A stretch of DNA of 64,000 nt from Macrotis lagotis (GCF_037893015.1 NC_133661.1:182444508-182508507), one strand, 5' to 3'; shown: positions 49,500-61,257, counted from the stretch's first letter. Numbers and translations are program-made. The notes: generated by a model not told the origin, from the sequence alone.

Positions 49500-50450
49500 C
49501 AGGGCCTTAGCTTGGGCCTGAGCCTGGCCCCCCGGGCACCGCCCGCGGCTCTCCTCGTTAGCGCCAGGCCCGGGAGGGCATCCAAGGGCTGGGGGACCTA
49601 GCCGCTTGTGGCCCTTCGCTCCCACGTCGGGTTAGCTTTGCCCGGCTCTGCGGCCCCGGGCGCTGGCCACCGCAGGGGCAGGCTCCCCCGAGGCTGCCCG
49701 GCCCGAGGCCAGGCTGACTGTGTGGGGAGGCCAGGGTGCCCAGGGGGCTCTTTGTGCCCTTTGTTAGGGAATTCTCAGGGAGCGGCGTGATCGCCTCCGT
49801 CCAGGGACCCAAGGGATCTGGTTGCATTCCGCCGGGCGTTATTAATGGTGTTCTCCCAACATCACCTCCCCCCTCCGCTGTCTGGGGAGCTGTGGAGGCC
49901 ATGAGCGCTTCAAGATGGCGCCGGTGGCCATGAAAAAGTCGTCGGCCCGTCGCGTCCCTCCCTGAAGAGGCCCCCTCCCCCCCAGGCCCCTTTGAATGAC
50001 TGCAAAGCGCAGCCAATCGAGTCCCTTTCCTGCCTCCCTCCTTCCCTCCCCCGCGGCCGCAGCCCCCTAACAGCCAACCTGCGGGAGACGAAGGGCGGGG
50101 CTTTCCCGCGTGCGCGCCGAGGTACACGAGCCGGCGGCGGCCGCGCGCGGCCAGGGCCCGCCCCCTTCCTTCGCCTCGCGGGCCCGGCGCGCGCCTGGCT
50201 CCGCGTGCCCGCGCGCGGCTCTCCGCGGCACACGCCGTGGAACACTGCGGGAGCGCGAGCGGCCCGAGGCCCTCGCGGTGGGCGCCGGGGCCCGGACTGC
50301 AGGCCGGCCGCCGCGGCGCCACCTCCCTGCCCCGGGCCGGCTAGCGCGCCTCTGACAGTCCGGCGTCTCCACCCCCGGAGGCGCCGTGGGCCGGGAGCAG
50401 TTCCCTCTAATAAACCAAAGCCAGGCCCATCCGGAGAAAAATCCGGAACA
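49500..50450. promoter_or_regulatory. Orphan CpG island 2, strong promoter-like
   Basis: About 950 bases of dense CpG. The block includes AGCCAATCGA (NF-Y/CCAAT) at about 50011, GGGCGGGGC at about 50095, CGTGCGCGC (NRF1-like) at about 50109 and AAGATGGCG (YY1) at 49912-49920. This is the usual make-up of a TATA-less housekeeping or bidirectional promoter. Long open frames here are composition artefacts with no recognisable domain. By human gene order the next gene would be C14orf93, so this may be its promoter, but no coding exon of it is seen. Confidence 0.6.
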
Positions 50451-50649
50451 AAATTAGTGTTTGAGCAAATCCTGATTTTTTTTTTTTGGCAGAATGGGGG
50501 AGAGGAGAAAATACTCATGCGTTGTATTGTAGCCTGGTTAAAAATGCTCAAAAAAAATTGCTGGTTGGCAAAGACATCTTTCAATCCTTTCTCCCTCCCT
50601 TATCTTCCTCAGTTTCCCGGGTTTTCTTTATATCTTTATCCTAATCCCA

Positions 50650-51110
50650 ACTAGGAAGTTGACTTTTTTCAATAATTTCAATCCGGTAAACATAAAAGAC
50701 ATTGCAGTCACTGTGAAAAGCGCTGAAGACAGAAAAAGAGGCAGAAAAAAAATAATTTTTAAGCATTTGTACAATGTAGAAAGCATTTTGCAGTAAATAC
50801 GTGGTCATCCGCTGGTGATGTTAGCGTCTCCCCTCCGACAGTAAATGCCCCTTGTAATCTAGTGAGTCGTTTTGCACCTGTAAATGGAGCAGCAGCAGGA
50901 GCTCAAAAAAAGTCTGTAGACTAAAATGCCTTTTTGCTTATTTTTAATAAGGTTTGAAGTAGAAATGATCTCAGCGCATTTAAGAAAATCCTTTGCCAGC
51001 TTGACCCTGAATGACTAAAGGATCTGAGATATATTATCGTGGCTTGAAAACTTTTATTTTTCATAGTTTGGAGGTGAAATCATTCGTGCAGAAAATGCAG
51101 ACTCAAACTG
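50650..51110. other. Candidate conserved noncoding element downstream of the CpG island
   Basis: Complex, repeat-free sequence with AGTAAATACGTGGTCATCCG and CCTGAATGACTAAAGGATCT. No frame is coding. It is only a proposal from its texture and its place beside the island. Confidence 0.25.
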
Positions 51111-51429
51111 GGGGAAAAAGTGAAGGAGCTGCCAAGAGTGTGATATATTTAGTTCTAATACTAAACATGTGACTGGTGGAAACGTATGGTTAAGGTTAGG
51201 GGCAGTCACAGCCTGAATCACCTAAAAAAGATGAATTTTTATCTAAAATACTAGTTGCGAGAAAATATAAAAACAACATTGAAACATATATTGAGTTGTT
51301 AATGCTGATCTGCATCAGTGAAGGGAGTTTACTCTAGGGAATTCCCTATCCTGATGAAATCACAGGCTCAGATTTAAAAAAAAAGAAATAATACTGTCCA
51401 TATTTAGGAGCTGAAGCTCTGAAATTCAT

Positions 51430-51620
51430 AGGTTGGAAAGAGAATTGGACTAGAAGTCAGAAGACCTATAGTCTTGACTGCCATTTCCTAATTTTATTAA
51501 CTTGGAATTTAACCTCAGTTTCTCAACTATAAAAAGGGAAAAGTAATATATTTCACTTAATTAACAAGGTTATTGTTGTAACAAGGTTGTTGTGGCACAA
51601 TTTATGCAGTGGTGTCTTCA
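51430..51620 (+). repeat. MIR/THER-type SINE remnant
   Basis: Shows GAATTGGACTAGAAGTCAGA and ACCTCAGTTTCTCAACTATA. Confidence 0.65.
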
Positions 51621-52009
51621 AAATTTTAAGATGATGTGCAAATAGGAAGTATTATAGTAAAAGATCTTTTCCAAAACATCTACACTAAAGACAAAAATGT
51701 GACTTCAGGGTGATCAGTTTTCTGAATTCACTCTTTTTTTTCTTAAAAACAAATTATGTCTTCTAAGAGAACTATTGGCCTTAAATAATCTATAAAATCA
51801 ATAAGTGCAGAAATTAGCATTTAAATGTTAATTAAGGAATCCAGACTTTATATGTCAATAACTAGCATTGTCTTATTGAACACACTATGGGTGATAAAAT
51901 GTGAGTGACTTGACTATGCTACAAAAGTTACACCTACACACAAACATGTCATAAATTTTATATATAAATATATATATCATACATGTACATAAATATACAC
52001 ACAATAATC

Positions 52010-52235
52010 AGCAGCTGGGTGAATAAAGTGCCAGGCCTGTAGTCAGGAAAATGTCTCTCATAGATTAAGTCTGGCCTTATACTAACTATGTGACCTTGGA
52101 CAAGTCACTCAACTCTGTCTAGATTCCTCATCTGTAAAATGATCTAGAGAAGGAAATAACAAACCATTCTAGTATCTTTACCAAGAAAATCCCAAATGGA
52201 ATCACATAGTATTGGGCATGACTGAAAAACAACAG
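52010..52235 (+). repeat. MAR1-like marsupial SINE
   Basis: Shows CTATGTGACCTTGGACAAGT, CTCATCTGTAAAATGATCTA, AACAAACCATTCTAGTATCT and GGGCATGACTGAAAAACAAC. Confidence 0.85.
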
Positions 52236-52244
52236 ACCTACTGA

Positions 52245-52415
52245 ACTAAGATTTGCAAGGAACTTTACATATATTATCTTATTGTATCCTCTCAACAACC
52301 CTGGGAGATACATGTTATTATTCTCGAATTTACAGATGAGAAAAATTAAGAGTGAGAGAGTTTAAGTTCTTTTAGCTTGTGAGTTTCCGAGGCAAGCTTT
52401 CTGACCACTACACCA
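52245..52415 (-). repeat. MIR-type SINE remnant
   Basis: Antisense MIR: TTATCTTATTGTATCCTCTC, CAACAACCCTGGGAGATA, ATTTACAGATGAGAAAAATT. Confidence 0.75.
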
Positions 52416-52440
52416 TCTATTTCCTCAAACATAAATAAAT

Positions 52441-52443
<3 letters not shown>

Positions 52444-52485
<42 letters not shown>
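52444..52485. repeat. (CA)n microsatellite
   Basis: About 20 uninterrupted CA units. Confidence 0.97.
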
Positions 52486-52488
<3 letters not shown>

Positions 52489-52489
52489 T

Positions 52490-53820
52490 CCTAAGCATAT
52501 CCATTGGTCCACCAATGCAAGTAGCATCCATGTAAGATGTGACATCCATAGTCCCTTGGCTTTGCTTTTCTTCTCTCTCTCTGCTTCATGTACCCTAACT
52601 GCCCTTGCATCTGCAGCAGATCAATGGTGTTTTTTACAGAACAGAGAGAAGTAGTGACTGACCTTATCTCAAAATGGCAATATGGCTAGTTTTTGCGATT
52701 TGGGGAGAGTGGGGATTCAAAATTACATCTGAAACTATAGCTCCTGAGCTCCTAATAGTGTACTTCCCATTTATAGAGTATCAATAACAATGTCTTCATT
52801 GACTCAAACATAAAACATTTACTAAACTATAAGACAACAACAATAATAACATTAATTCAACTGAAACCAAAACAATAATAAGACATCATGGTTACTGGGA
52901 AGTCCAAAAAAGGGGGGGAGGGGGACAGGAATAATCAAAACATCACAAATCCACTCATATACTTTGTTCCCTGTTCCACCAATACATGCAAGTTCTATGG
53001 GGGAAGTGAGCATGCATTTTGGAAACCTAGGAATATATAAATAGGGAATCTTCTGCCTGGGATAAGCTGTAACTGTGGACTTCACATGGACTTTTGCTCT
53101 CTTTTATCCCTAGAAACCATCTGTGTCACACAAAACCACTTCAGCAAGTTGCTACCCTTCTGGTCCTCCCTATTTTCTAAGCCAAGAAACTTCTGCTCTC
53201 AAGCTGATGAAGCAATTGACAATTCCATTTTTGTCCAACAGCCTCCCTTAGCAGGGGACTGAGGAGTTTAACATTTTTTAAATAAAAAACTAGATCAATA
53301 TTGAACTTGTTCAGTAACAAGCCATTTCCTTAAGCCAGGCAACTGCAAAGTTGACTCTCTGGGCAATGCAGACAAGCCCAACTAGTTTTTCGGTCCATAA
53401 GATTCTGCTTTCTCCAGTTAGCCTCTAGCAAAGCAGTCTTTCTAATAAACACAGCTCACAGCAAAAACAGATGCCAAACCTGTCTCTCTTCATTTCTCCC
53501 CCATCCTGAGGAGCCCTAGAGAGCAGCCGGGCATCCTGTAGAGGTTTTAGACTTTAGGTGGCACTAGGGAGCAATAAGCAAGACATCGACCCGAAGTTGG
53601 GATTTAGCCTTCCAACCTCTCCAAAGCAGTCTCCCTCCAAAATACTGAATAGTCAGCTTTCTCAGCTGGAAGCAGTTTCCTCTCGTAGTCTTAAGTTTTC
53701 TATCCTTGATTTCTTGTAACTCTGTCTATTTTGAGTTTCCCCCATCTTCAACTTCTATAATCTTCCATTGCCTCATAACGAGTTACTTTATGAGGTAAAT
53801 CAAGACATTCACCTTTCCAT
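52490..53820. other. Intergenic, no recognised feature
   Basis: Unique sequence; no exon or repeat that I recognise. Confidence 0.4.
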
Positions 53821-53824
53821 TACT

Positions 53825-53968
53825 ACTTTTTTTTTTGCAAGGCAGTGGAGTTAAGTGACTTGCTCAAGGTCCCACAACCAGGTAATAAGTGTCAGAGGTC
53901 AGAGTTAAACTCAGGTCCTCCTGACTCAAAGGCTGGTGCTCTAGCAACTGCTCCACCTAGTTACCCCT
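53825..53968 (-). repeat. Diverged marsupial tRNA-derived SINE
   Basis: Antisense copy from TTTTTTGCAAGGCAGTGGAG to CTCCACCTAGTTACCCC. Confidence 0.88.
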
Positions 53969-54549
53969 CTGTCACTTATATAATCTTCCTAGAGTTTCCA
54001 AACAAGTTATTTGATTTAGTTTCTCAGTTAAAAATTTCAAAAGTCTAAAAGGAGTCACATGCTAATGACATTATTTCTGCAGCCATCATTAATGCACTTA
54101 TTGCTCCTCTCAGTACATTCCTCTGAGAAGCAGCTCTTCATCTAATACTCAAAACGATTTGTGTATTGTCCATATTTTATCTGTTTCTTTACAATTTATC
54201 AGTTTTACTTGCACAAATGTGCTTTTTCTGATCTTTTGAGTTAACTAAATGTCCATATACAAGAGGGTGATAATACCTTTCACAAACTGACAGAGGCAAC
54301 ATATACACACAGGGTTGGTGAGTTTGTTAGTGTGAGCCATTCCTAGTATTGGAAGGCTTCCTGCCAATGCAGACAGTTAGCAACCCATTTGTGACTTAAT
54401 ACATAAGTAATAGGGAATTGTTTGAAGCACATAGAGGTTGTGACTTTTCAGTATCACAGAAATAATTGTCAGAAGTAGAATTTGAATCCAGGTTTTCCTG
54501 ATAATAAGACAAATACAATCCACTATACCACCACAATTCTTCTATAGAT

Positions 54550-54780
54550 ATGCTGAGGTGGCAGAATGGATAGAATGCAGGACTTGGAGTCAGGAAGACA
54601 TGAATTCAAATTCTGCCTTAGACATTTGTGACATGTAAGCAAATCAATTTCTCAGTTTCCTCTTCTATAAAATGAAAAAATAATAGCATTTAACCACAGA
54701 GTTGTTAGAGTCAAATGAGTTAATATATAAAGTGCTTTGTAATTCTTATAGTGTCATATAAATGTAAATTATTATTATTA
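54550..54780 (+). repeat. THER1/MIR-type CORE-SINE
   Basis: Shows GAGGTGGCAGAATGGATAGA, GGAGTCAGGAAGACATGAAT, CTCAGTTTCCTCTTCTATAA and AAAGTGCTTTGTAATTCTTA, then an ATT-rich tail. Confidence 0.8.
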
Positions 54781-55364
54781 TACATATATGGAGATCATAT
54801 AGAAATATAAATAATAAGTTAGCTGGATAAAATTTAGAAGTTAGAGATTGTTTTGCTAGAGGGAATTTCCTCTTTTGGTGATTCCCTAAGTCATTGAAAT
54901 CAAGGGTCCTATATTGTTCCTTATATTGAAAAGGTTAGATTAAGTGGAAATTCTTTAGATTTAGCATAGAAAAAACAAAAGAAATTAGATTTGATTTATT
55001 GAATTGAAGTAGGGGATAAGGATGAAAAATTCAATAAGATATATTAAAAGACAACATGCAGTAATATAGTATTTTAAAAAGCATGTGTATCAAGAAAGAA
55101 CATCTTCATTCATAGATTTTTTAGGAGGATAGTGTGTAGTGTGACTTTTCTCCCTCTTCTCACTTCAACCTATCTCTGCCCCTAAATCCTGCTTCCTTCC
55201 ATTATCTAAAGAAGTGCTTATAGTCTTCCTCTCACAAGTTAGCTTCTGTACCCTCCTGTGTTTGAAGGAATCGTGATCCCATATTTATGTCCTCTATAAT
55301 GTTTTTATTCATTCTCTCCTGACTGACTCCTTTTCTTCTGCTTTTAACCACATTGAAATCAGTA

Positions 55365-55519
55365 AAATTGTTAAGAGGAAAGAACTTTGGACTGGGATCC
55401 AAGAACTTGAGTTCCATTCCTGTTTCCATCATTAACAAACCTCTAAGGGATTGGATTACTCAACTGGAAAACAAAGCAGCTAGATTAAATTACCTCCAGG
55501 ATCACTTTCAGGTCTAAAT
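55365..55519 (+). repeat. MIR-type SINE remnant, cut by the next SINE
   Basis: Shows AGAACTTTGGACTGGGATCC, ACTCAACTGGAAAACAAAGC and CCAGGATCACTTTCAGGTCT; its end resumes at 55688 after the inserted SINE. Confidence 0.65.
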
Positions 55520-55686
55520 TTTTTTTTTTTTTTTTTTTTTTTAGGTTTTTGCAAGGCAAATGGGGTTTAGTGGCTTGCCCAAGGCCACACAGCTAGGTAA
55601 TTATTAAGTGTCTGAGACTGAATTTGAACCCAGGTACTCCTGACTCCAGGGCCAGTGCTTTATCCACTGCGCCACCTAGCTGCCCC
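55519..55686 (-). repeat. Marsupial SINE with clear target duplication
   Basis: Antisense copy with a long poly(T) head. The target duplication CAGGTCTAAA lies on both sides (ends at 55519 and starts at 55687). Confidence 0.96.
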
Positions 55687-55927
55687 CAGGTCTAAAACTC
55701 TAACTCTTTAACTTTAATTATGCTGCCCCTTACAAATACTTTCAATCTTTGTTCTTTTTCATAGTTAAACTTGAATAAATTCAGCCTGTTTCGTCTCCAT
55801 TCACTTCTTTTTAAATGCATTAGAATGAACTTTAATGTCATAGAAACTTCTTTGTAGAACTTCCAAGACCCTCCCCTCAGCAGTCTCTGTTGTGTTTGTC
55901 CTTATTCATTAACCCTTCATTCTTTTT

Positions 55928-56073
55928 TTTTTTTTTTGGCAAGGCAATGGGTTTAAGTGACTTACCCAAGATCACACAGCTAGGTAATTATTAAGTGTCT
56001 GAGGTCAAATTTGAACTCAGGTCCTCCTGACTCCAGGTCTGGTGCTCTATCCACTGCATTACCTAGCTGCCCT
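55928..56073 (-). repeat. Marsupial SINE with target duplication
   Basis: Antisense copy flanked by CCTTCATTCTT on both sides. Confidence 0.94.
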
Positions 56074-56164
56074 AAGTCCTTCATTCTTGAAACTTTTTTT
56101 CTGGCCTCCCTCATTGCATTTTTCTACCCCCACCATTTTTGTCTGTTATCAGTAGTTCTTCTTG

Positions 56165-56445
56165 CAGCATAGTAGATAGAGAGCTGAGCTTAGAGTCAGG
56201 AAAAGCTCAGAGCTCAAATCAGCTTCACACACCCATTAGCCGTGGGGTCTTGAGCAAATCATTTAACCTCTGTTGCCTCAGTTTTCTCAACTGTAAAATG
56301 GGGATAATAATAGCTCCTACTTTACAGGATTCTTATGCGAATCAAACAAAATAATATTTGTAAAGTACTTGGCCTGGTGCCTGGCTCTGCCTACATAGTA
56401 GGCCTACATGGTACCTAATATCTAGTTATTATAATTATAATTATT
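56165..56445 (+). repeat. THER1/MIR-type CORE-SINE
   Basis: Shows TAGAGTCAGGAAAAGCTCAG, TCAGTTTTCTCAACTGTAAA, ATGGGGATAATAATAGCTCC and TTGTAAAGTACTTGGCCTGG. Confidence 0.8.
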
Positions 56446-56449
56446 GTTC

Positions 56450-57265
56450 TTCACCCTTTACCACTCAAAGAACAATTCTTCCTTTGCTGTTTTCCTTTAG
56501 AGACCACATTCTTTCTCACAGTTTCAATTCACACCTTCAAGTCTAGCATTTAATGCACTTCGAAATCTGGTTCCAATCTCTTGCTTCTAGCTCACGCTTA
56601 GTTCTCTCACCTACTCTATAATCCTACTAAATTGGACTCCTCATCCTTTCCTGCATCCCTCTTGCCCTTTCCTACCTTCCGGTATTTTTGTTCATGATCT
56701 CCACTGTGCTTGGAATGTCCTCACCTCCCCCCCCCCCACTCCCCTCCAGCCATCTTAACTTCTTGAAATCCTCCTTATCCTCAAATACATCCTCCTCCCT
56801 GAGGCTTTAGTGGATTACTCTGGCCAGAAGTTATCATTTCCTGGAGGGATCTCTCCCAGAGAGGGCCATCCTATCCCATCAGTCTGAAGTGGCAGTGAAG
56901 CAATAAGTTAAGACTAGATTTGTGGGGTACACCAAAGAAGCCCATATACAAGAACTCGGTGCCTGGGAATTTAGATACAGTCTCCCTGCTTTGCCAGGCC
57001 ACCCCCCCCATCACTTTCCTCACTTCAGAATCCCCACTCTTCTGTTGACCTTGACACTGTCCTTGACCTTGGGATGTCATTTTGCCTTGTTTCTGCTTAT
57101 CTTTTCCCATATCCTAAGCTTGAATTATTTCTATTGCTCCAGCTGAAGGTTGCTGGAAAAGTCACACAACTATACCGACCTGTCATCTAACAAGTTTATG
57201 TAATCCAAACTCAGCTGGGCTCTCATTACCTCTTGGCAATCCTTTTTCTACTCTATGACTATCAA
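56450..57265. other. Intergenic
   Basis: Unique sequence with a C homopolymer at about 56729-56738. No exon is supported. Confidence 0.4.
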
Positions 57266-57269
57266 ATTC

Positions 57270-57475
57270 CAGGCAACTGATGGTTCAATGGATAGAGAGC
57301 TGGATCTGGAGTCAGGAAGACCTGAATTCAAATGTATCCTCAGATGCTTGCTAACCATGTGACTCTGGGCAAATCACCTAACCTTTTTGCATCCATTTCC
57401 TCAATTGTAAAATAGGGATGATAATAACACCTACATTGCAGGGTTGTTGTGAGAATCAAATGAGGTAATATTTGT
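57270..57475 (+). repeat. THER1/MIR-type CORE-SINE
   Basis: Shows CAATGGATAGAGAGCTGGAT, CCTCAATTGTAAAATAGGGA and CAGGGTTGTTGTGAGAATCA. Confidence 0.82.
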
Positions 57476-57479
57476 TAAA

Positions 57480-58535
57480 AAATAAAACACACAACAAAAA
57501 AGGGTCAGTGAATATTGGACATTATACAAATGCTTATTCTCTTTTCTTTTTTTAGCACAGGGTGTTCCAAACTTTTGCTTCTTTCCTCTAGTAATCTATA
57601 CCACTTCTCCCCTTCTTCTTAGTAGAGGATCTCACCTCATACTTCACTGAAAAAAATTGATACCATCCATTAACATTCTTTCATCCCAAATGCATATTTC
57701 TAAAATCCTCAACATGATCCCCTATCCTTTCCTTCTAAGCAAATGAGATGGCCTTTACTAATGCCAATACCTCTGCTTATGACTTTGGTCCCATTTCCTC
57801 AAATCTTTTTGAAGATCTTCTAATTTTCAACCTTTTCTTAGTCTATTGTCTCTTATTGGAGCCTTCATTCATGCTGAGATCTCTCTCATTCTTTAAAAAA
57901 AAAAATTCACTTGATTCTATTGCCTTGAACTACACCTCTCTGGCTGTCTTCCTTTGTATTGCTTAACTTGAAGAGCCTGTCTATAGTCCTTGTCTCCCTC
58001 TCTACCCCTACAACTCCATTTAGTATGACTTCCACCTCTTGATGGAAGCCACTCTCTTCAGGATCATCAGCGATATATTTTCTGCCAAATCCAATGAATT
58101 TTTCTCAGTCCTCATCATTCTTCACATATCTTCAGTATTTGTCTTTGTTGATTCCCTCCTCTGAGTTTTCATAACATTGTTTTGTCATGGGCCTCTTTAT
58201 ACCTATAGGACAGATTTTTGTCCATCTTCTTTGCAAAGTCATTATCCATTTCTCACCATTTCTATGGATATACCCCAAAACTGTTCTGGACTCCTTCCTC
58301 CTCTCTATTCTCTAAGTAATCTCATTGCCTATAGATTTCACTATCATGTATATGCAGATATCTCTAAAATCTAAATTTATCTAAAATAATATATCTAAGA
58401 TTATCATATATATGTATATATCCAATCCTTAACTCCCTTCTGAGCACCAAGTCTTATACCCATCTGCCTACTAGACATTTAGATTTCCTATAGACATCTC
58501 AAAACTCAACATAGCCAAAACAGAACACATTATAC
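57480..58535. other. Intergenic, no recognised feature
   Basis: AT-rich unique sequence; no exon supported. Confidence 0.4.
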
Positions 58536-58537
58536 TG

Positions 58538-58640
58538 ATAACACCTATCTCCTAGGGTTGTTGTGACAATAAAATGAGAATATTTGTAAAATTCTTTGCA
58601 AACCTTAAAGCACTCTATAGATACTACTATGTTATTATTG
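58538..58640 (+). repeat. CORE-SINE 3' fragment
   Basis: Shows AACACCTATCTCCTAGGGTT, then TTTGCAAACCTTAAAGCACT. Confidence 0.65.
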
Positions 58641-59049
58641 TTTCATATTTCTATTGAGGGCAGCACCATTCTTCCATTTAGTCATCCATTTGTAATCTAT
58701 GCATTATGTTCAACTGTTCACTTTCACTTACCACAACCAACAAGTTTTGTTGGTCCGATCCCCCTTAACATTTCTCACATTCATATCTTCCTTTTTACTA
58801 ACCATGCTGTACTAAGTACTGGGAAATGCAAATACAAGAAAAGTCCATACTCTTAAGGAACTCAAATTCTAGCAGAATTGTTGAAGTTGTGGAGCAAGCT
58901 AAAGAGTGAGATGAGTTGGGAGGGTTAGTGTCCCCGTCCCACCTCATGACTCATTTTATTTTGTATTATTCTATATTTACCTATCTTAAAACTGTTGTAG
59001 CTTAATTCCTTGAATTTTGGGAATAACTCACTCTTTTTATTTTGTTTTT

Positions 59050-59135
59050 ATTTTTTTCCTTTTGCAAGGCAATGGGGTTGTGTCTTGCCCAAGTTCACAC
59101 AGCAAGGTAATTATTAAGTGTCTGAGGTTGCCCCT
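59050..59135 (-). repeat. Truncated marsupial tRNA-derived SINE
   Basis: TTTTGCAAGGCAATGGGGTT to TTATTAAGTGTCTGAGG; the head half is missing. Confidence 0.8.
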
Positions 59136-59154
59136 AATTCACTCTTTTTATTCT

Positions 59155-59275
59155 TTTTAAAATAAATTTATTTATTTATTTTTTAATTTTACAAATTTTC
59201 CCCAAATCTCACTTTCCTTCCCCCACCCCCACAGAAAGCAGTTTTACTTTTTACACTGTCTCTATGCAATACATT
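59155..59275 (-). repeat. L1 3' end fragment
   Basis: Antisense L1 end: TTATTTTTTAATTTTACAAA, CTTTCCTTCCCCCACCCCCA, AGAAAGCAGTTTTACTT. Confidence 0.65.
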
Positions 59276-59289
59276 GTTCTAAATTGAAT

Positions 59290-59655
59290 GTAGCGCACTC
59301 TTTTTTAAAAAAAAATTTATTGTATTTTTTCCAATTACATTCAAAGATAGTTTTCAACATTCATATTTTTCTAAGATTTTGAGTTTTATATTTTTCCATC
59401 TCCCTCCCTTCCCTCCCTACTCTTACGGCAGCAAGTAATCTGATATATACATGTAGAATCATGTTTAACATATTTCCATATTAGTCATGTTATAAAAGAA
59501 GAATATGGAAAAAGAAAAAAAAACATAAAATAAGTTTTGAAAAGTGAAAATAGTTTGCTTTAGTCTTAATTTAGACTCCACAGTTTTTATTCTGGATATG
59601 AATGACTTTTTCCATCACATTTCCTTTAGAATTGTCCTGGATCACTGAATTGCAA
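59290..59655 (-). mobile_element. L1 LINE 3' region, antisense
   Basis: Same region as 35.36-35.72 kb: GTATTTTTTCCAATTACATT, ATATTTCCATATTAGTCATG, GAATTGTCCTGGATCACTGA. Confidence 0.7.
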
Positions 59656-59689
59656 ATAGGATACAGAGGACACTCTGAAGGTCTCTCTT

Positions 59690-60440
59690 AAGAATTTTGG
59701 AATTAACCTTTCTGGAGAGCAATTTGGAATTATGCCCCAAAGGACAACAAAAGTATGCATACCCCTTGATCCAGAAATACCACTACTGGGTCTATACCCT
59801 GAGGAGATTATGAAAAAGGGTAAAAACATTACTTGTACAAAAATATTCATAGCAGCCCTGTTTGTGGTGGCAAAGAATTGCAAATTAAGTCAACGTCCTT
59901 CAATTGGGGAATAGCTTAACAAACTGTGGTATATGTATGTCATGGAACATTATTGTTCTGTTAGAAACCAAGAGGGATGGGGATTCAGGGAAGCCTGGAA
60001 GGATTTGTGTGAACTGATGCTGAGCAAGATGAGCAGAACCAGAAAAACATTGTACACCCTAACAGTAACATGGGGATGAGGATCAACCTTGATGGACTTG
60101 CTCGTTCCATCAGTGAAGCAATCGGACAATTTTGGGCTATCTGTGATGGAGAATATCATCTGTATCCAGAGAAAGAATTGTGTAGTATGAACAAAGACCA
60201 AAGACTATTACCTTTAATTTAAAAAAAAAAGTTATCTTATGTAATTTTGCTATCTCTTATACTTCATTTTTTTTCCTTAAGGATATGATTTGTCTCCCAA
60301 CCCATTAAACTTAGATCAATATATACCATGGAAACAATGTAAAGACCAACAGACTGCCTTCTGTGGGGGGTGGGGTGGGGGTAGGGAAGCAGATTGGGGG
60401 GAAATTGTAAAATTCAAAAATCTTTCTTTTATTTATAAAA
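59690..60440 (+). mobile_element. L1 LINE 3' end of ORF2 and 3' UTR, sense
   Basis: Shows CTGGAGAGCAATTTGGAATT, TTGGGGAATAGCTTAACAAA, GAACTGATGCTGAGCAAGAT, CAGAAAAACATTGTACACCC and CATCTGTATCCAGAGAAAGA. It ends near 60440. Confidence 0.8.
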
Positions 60441-60462
60441 AAAGAATTTTGGAATTGATTAT

Positions 60463-60750
60463 GCAGCATGGGAGACAACTGGCACAGGACTGCCCAGCAT
60501 GGCATCCCCCATCAGAGAACAAGGCAAAGGAAATGTGAGCTGCTTAAGTTTAGAGTAAAATCCCAGGTGTTCACATAGACTATTTGTGTCCAATTTGTAG
60601 TAGGATATTCCAAACTTGTATTGGTGTGATCAGCCATATTTGGACATACTGTGACTTGTCTCTAATATAGTGATGTCATTTTGGTCTTCTTCAATAACTA
60701 AGGATAAGAACCAATCAAATAACCAACCCACAAAGAGGAACTAAGTGCAT
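60463..60750. repeat. RTE-associated marsupial repeat, copy 1 of a local duplication
   Basis: 60463-60661 is repeated at 61258-61450. The tail AGTGATGTCATTTTGGTCTT to AAGGATAAGAACCAATC resembles, in reverse, the start of the repeat at 23.5 kb. Confidence 0.7.
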
Positions 60751-60892
60751 CATAGCTGATCATCACACAATGTTGCTAGAAATAACTCCCTTTTATAAAC
60801 ACCTAGCACAGTGCCTGATCTGGAGTAGGTCCTTATTAAATATATTGTTAAATGTCTAATGGTTTGTCCTTTATAAAATTTCTGTTTTGGGG

Positions 60893-61050
60893 TGGCTAGG
60901 TGGTGCAGTGGGTAGAGCACTGGCCCTGGAGTCAGGAGTCCCTGAGTTCAAATCCAGCCTCAGACACTTAATAATTACCTAACTGTGTGGTCTTGGACAA
61001 GCCACTTAACTCCATTTGCCTTGCAAAAACCTAAAAAAAAATAAAATAAA
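60893..61050 (+). repeat. Marsupial tRNA-derived SINE between the two duplicated copies
   Basis: Sense copy from GGGGTGGCTAGGTGGTGCAG to TTGCCTTGCAAAAACCTAAA. Confidence 0.95.
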
Positions 61051-61257
61051 ATTTGTTTTGTTTTCTGCCTTATTCTATGAAATTCTATGTCTCTTAATCA
61101 TGGTAGTTAAGTTGTTAAACCTATACCAAAAAAAAATTTATTCTATATTTTATATTTTATTCTATAAAATTCTATAAAAATGAAAAAACAAAAATCCTCA
61201 TAGCTTTTAATCCACTCTTATGCACTTGATATTGTTATATTTTGTATTATCATGGGA

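Noticed and set aside
49170-49625. Minus-strand open frame with FIVMRAD, faintly like the L7Ae/SNU13 motif FIVMAADAEP
   Set aside because: The spacing to the upstream Lys-Gly motif is wrong, the rest of the frame does not align, and the downstream part has no SNU13 C-terminus. Chance similarity is more likely than a retrocopy.
49558-50654. Long open frames on both strands in orphan CpG island 2
   Set aside because: Same composition effect; no homology, no splice structure and no consistent start.
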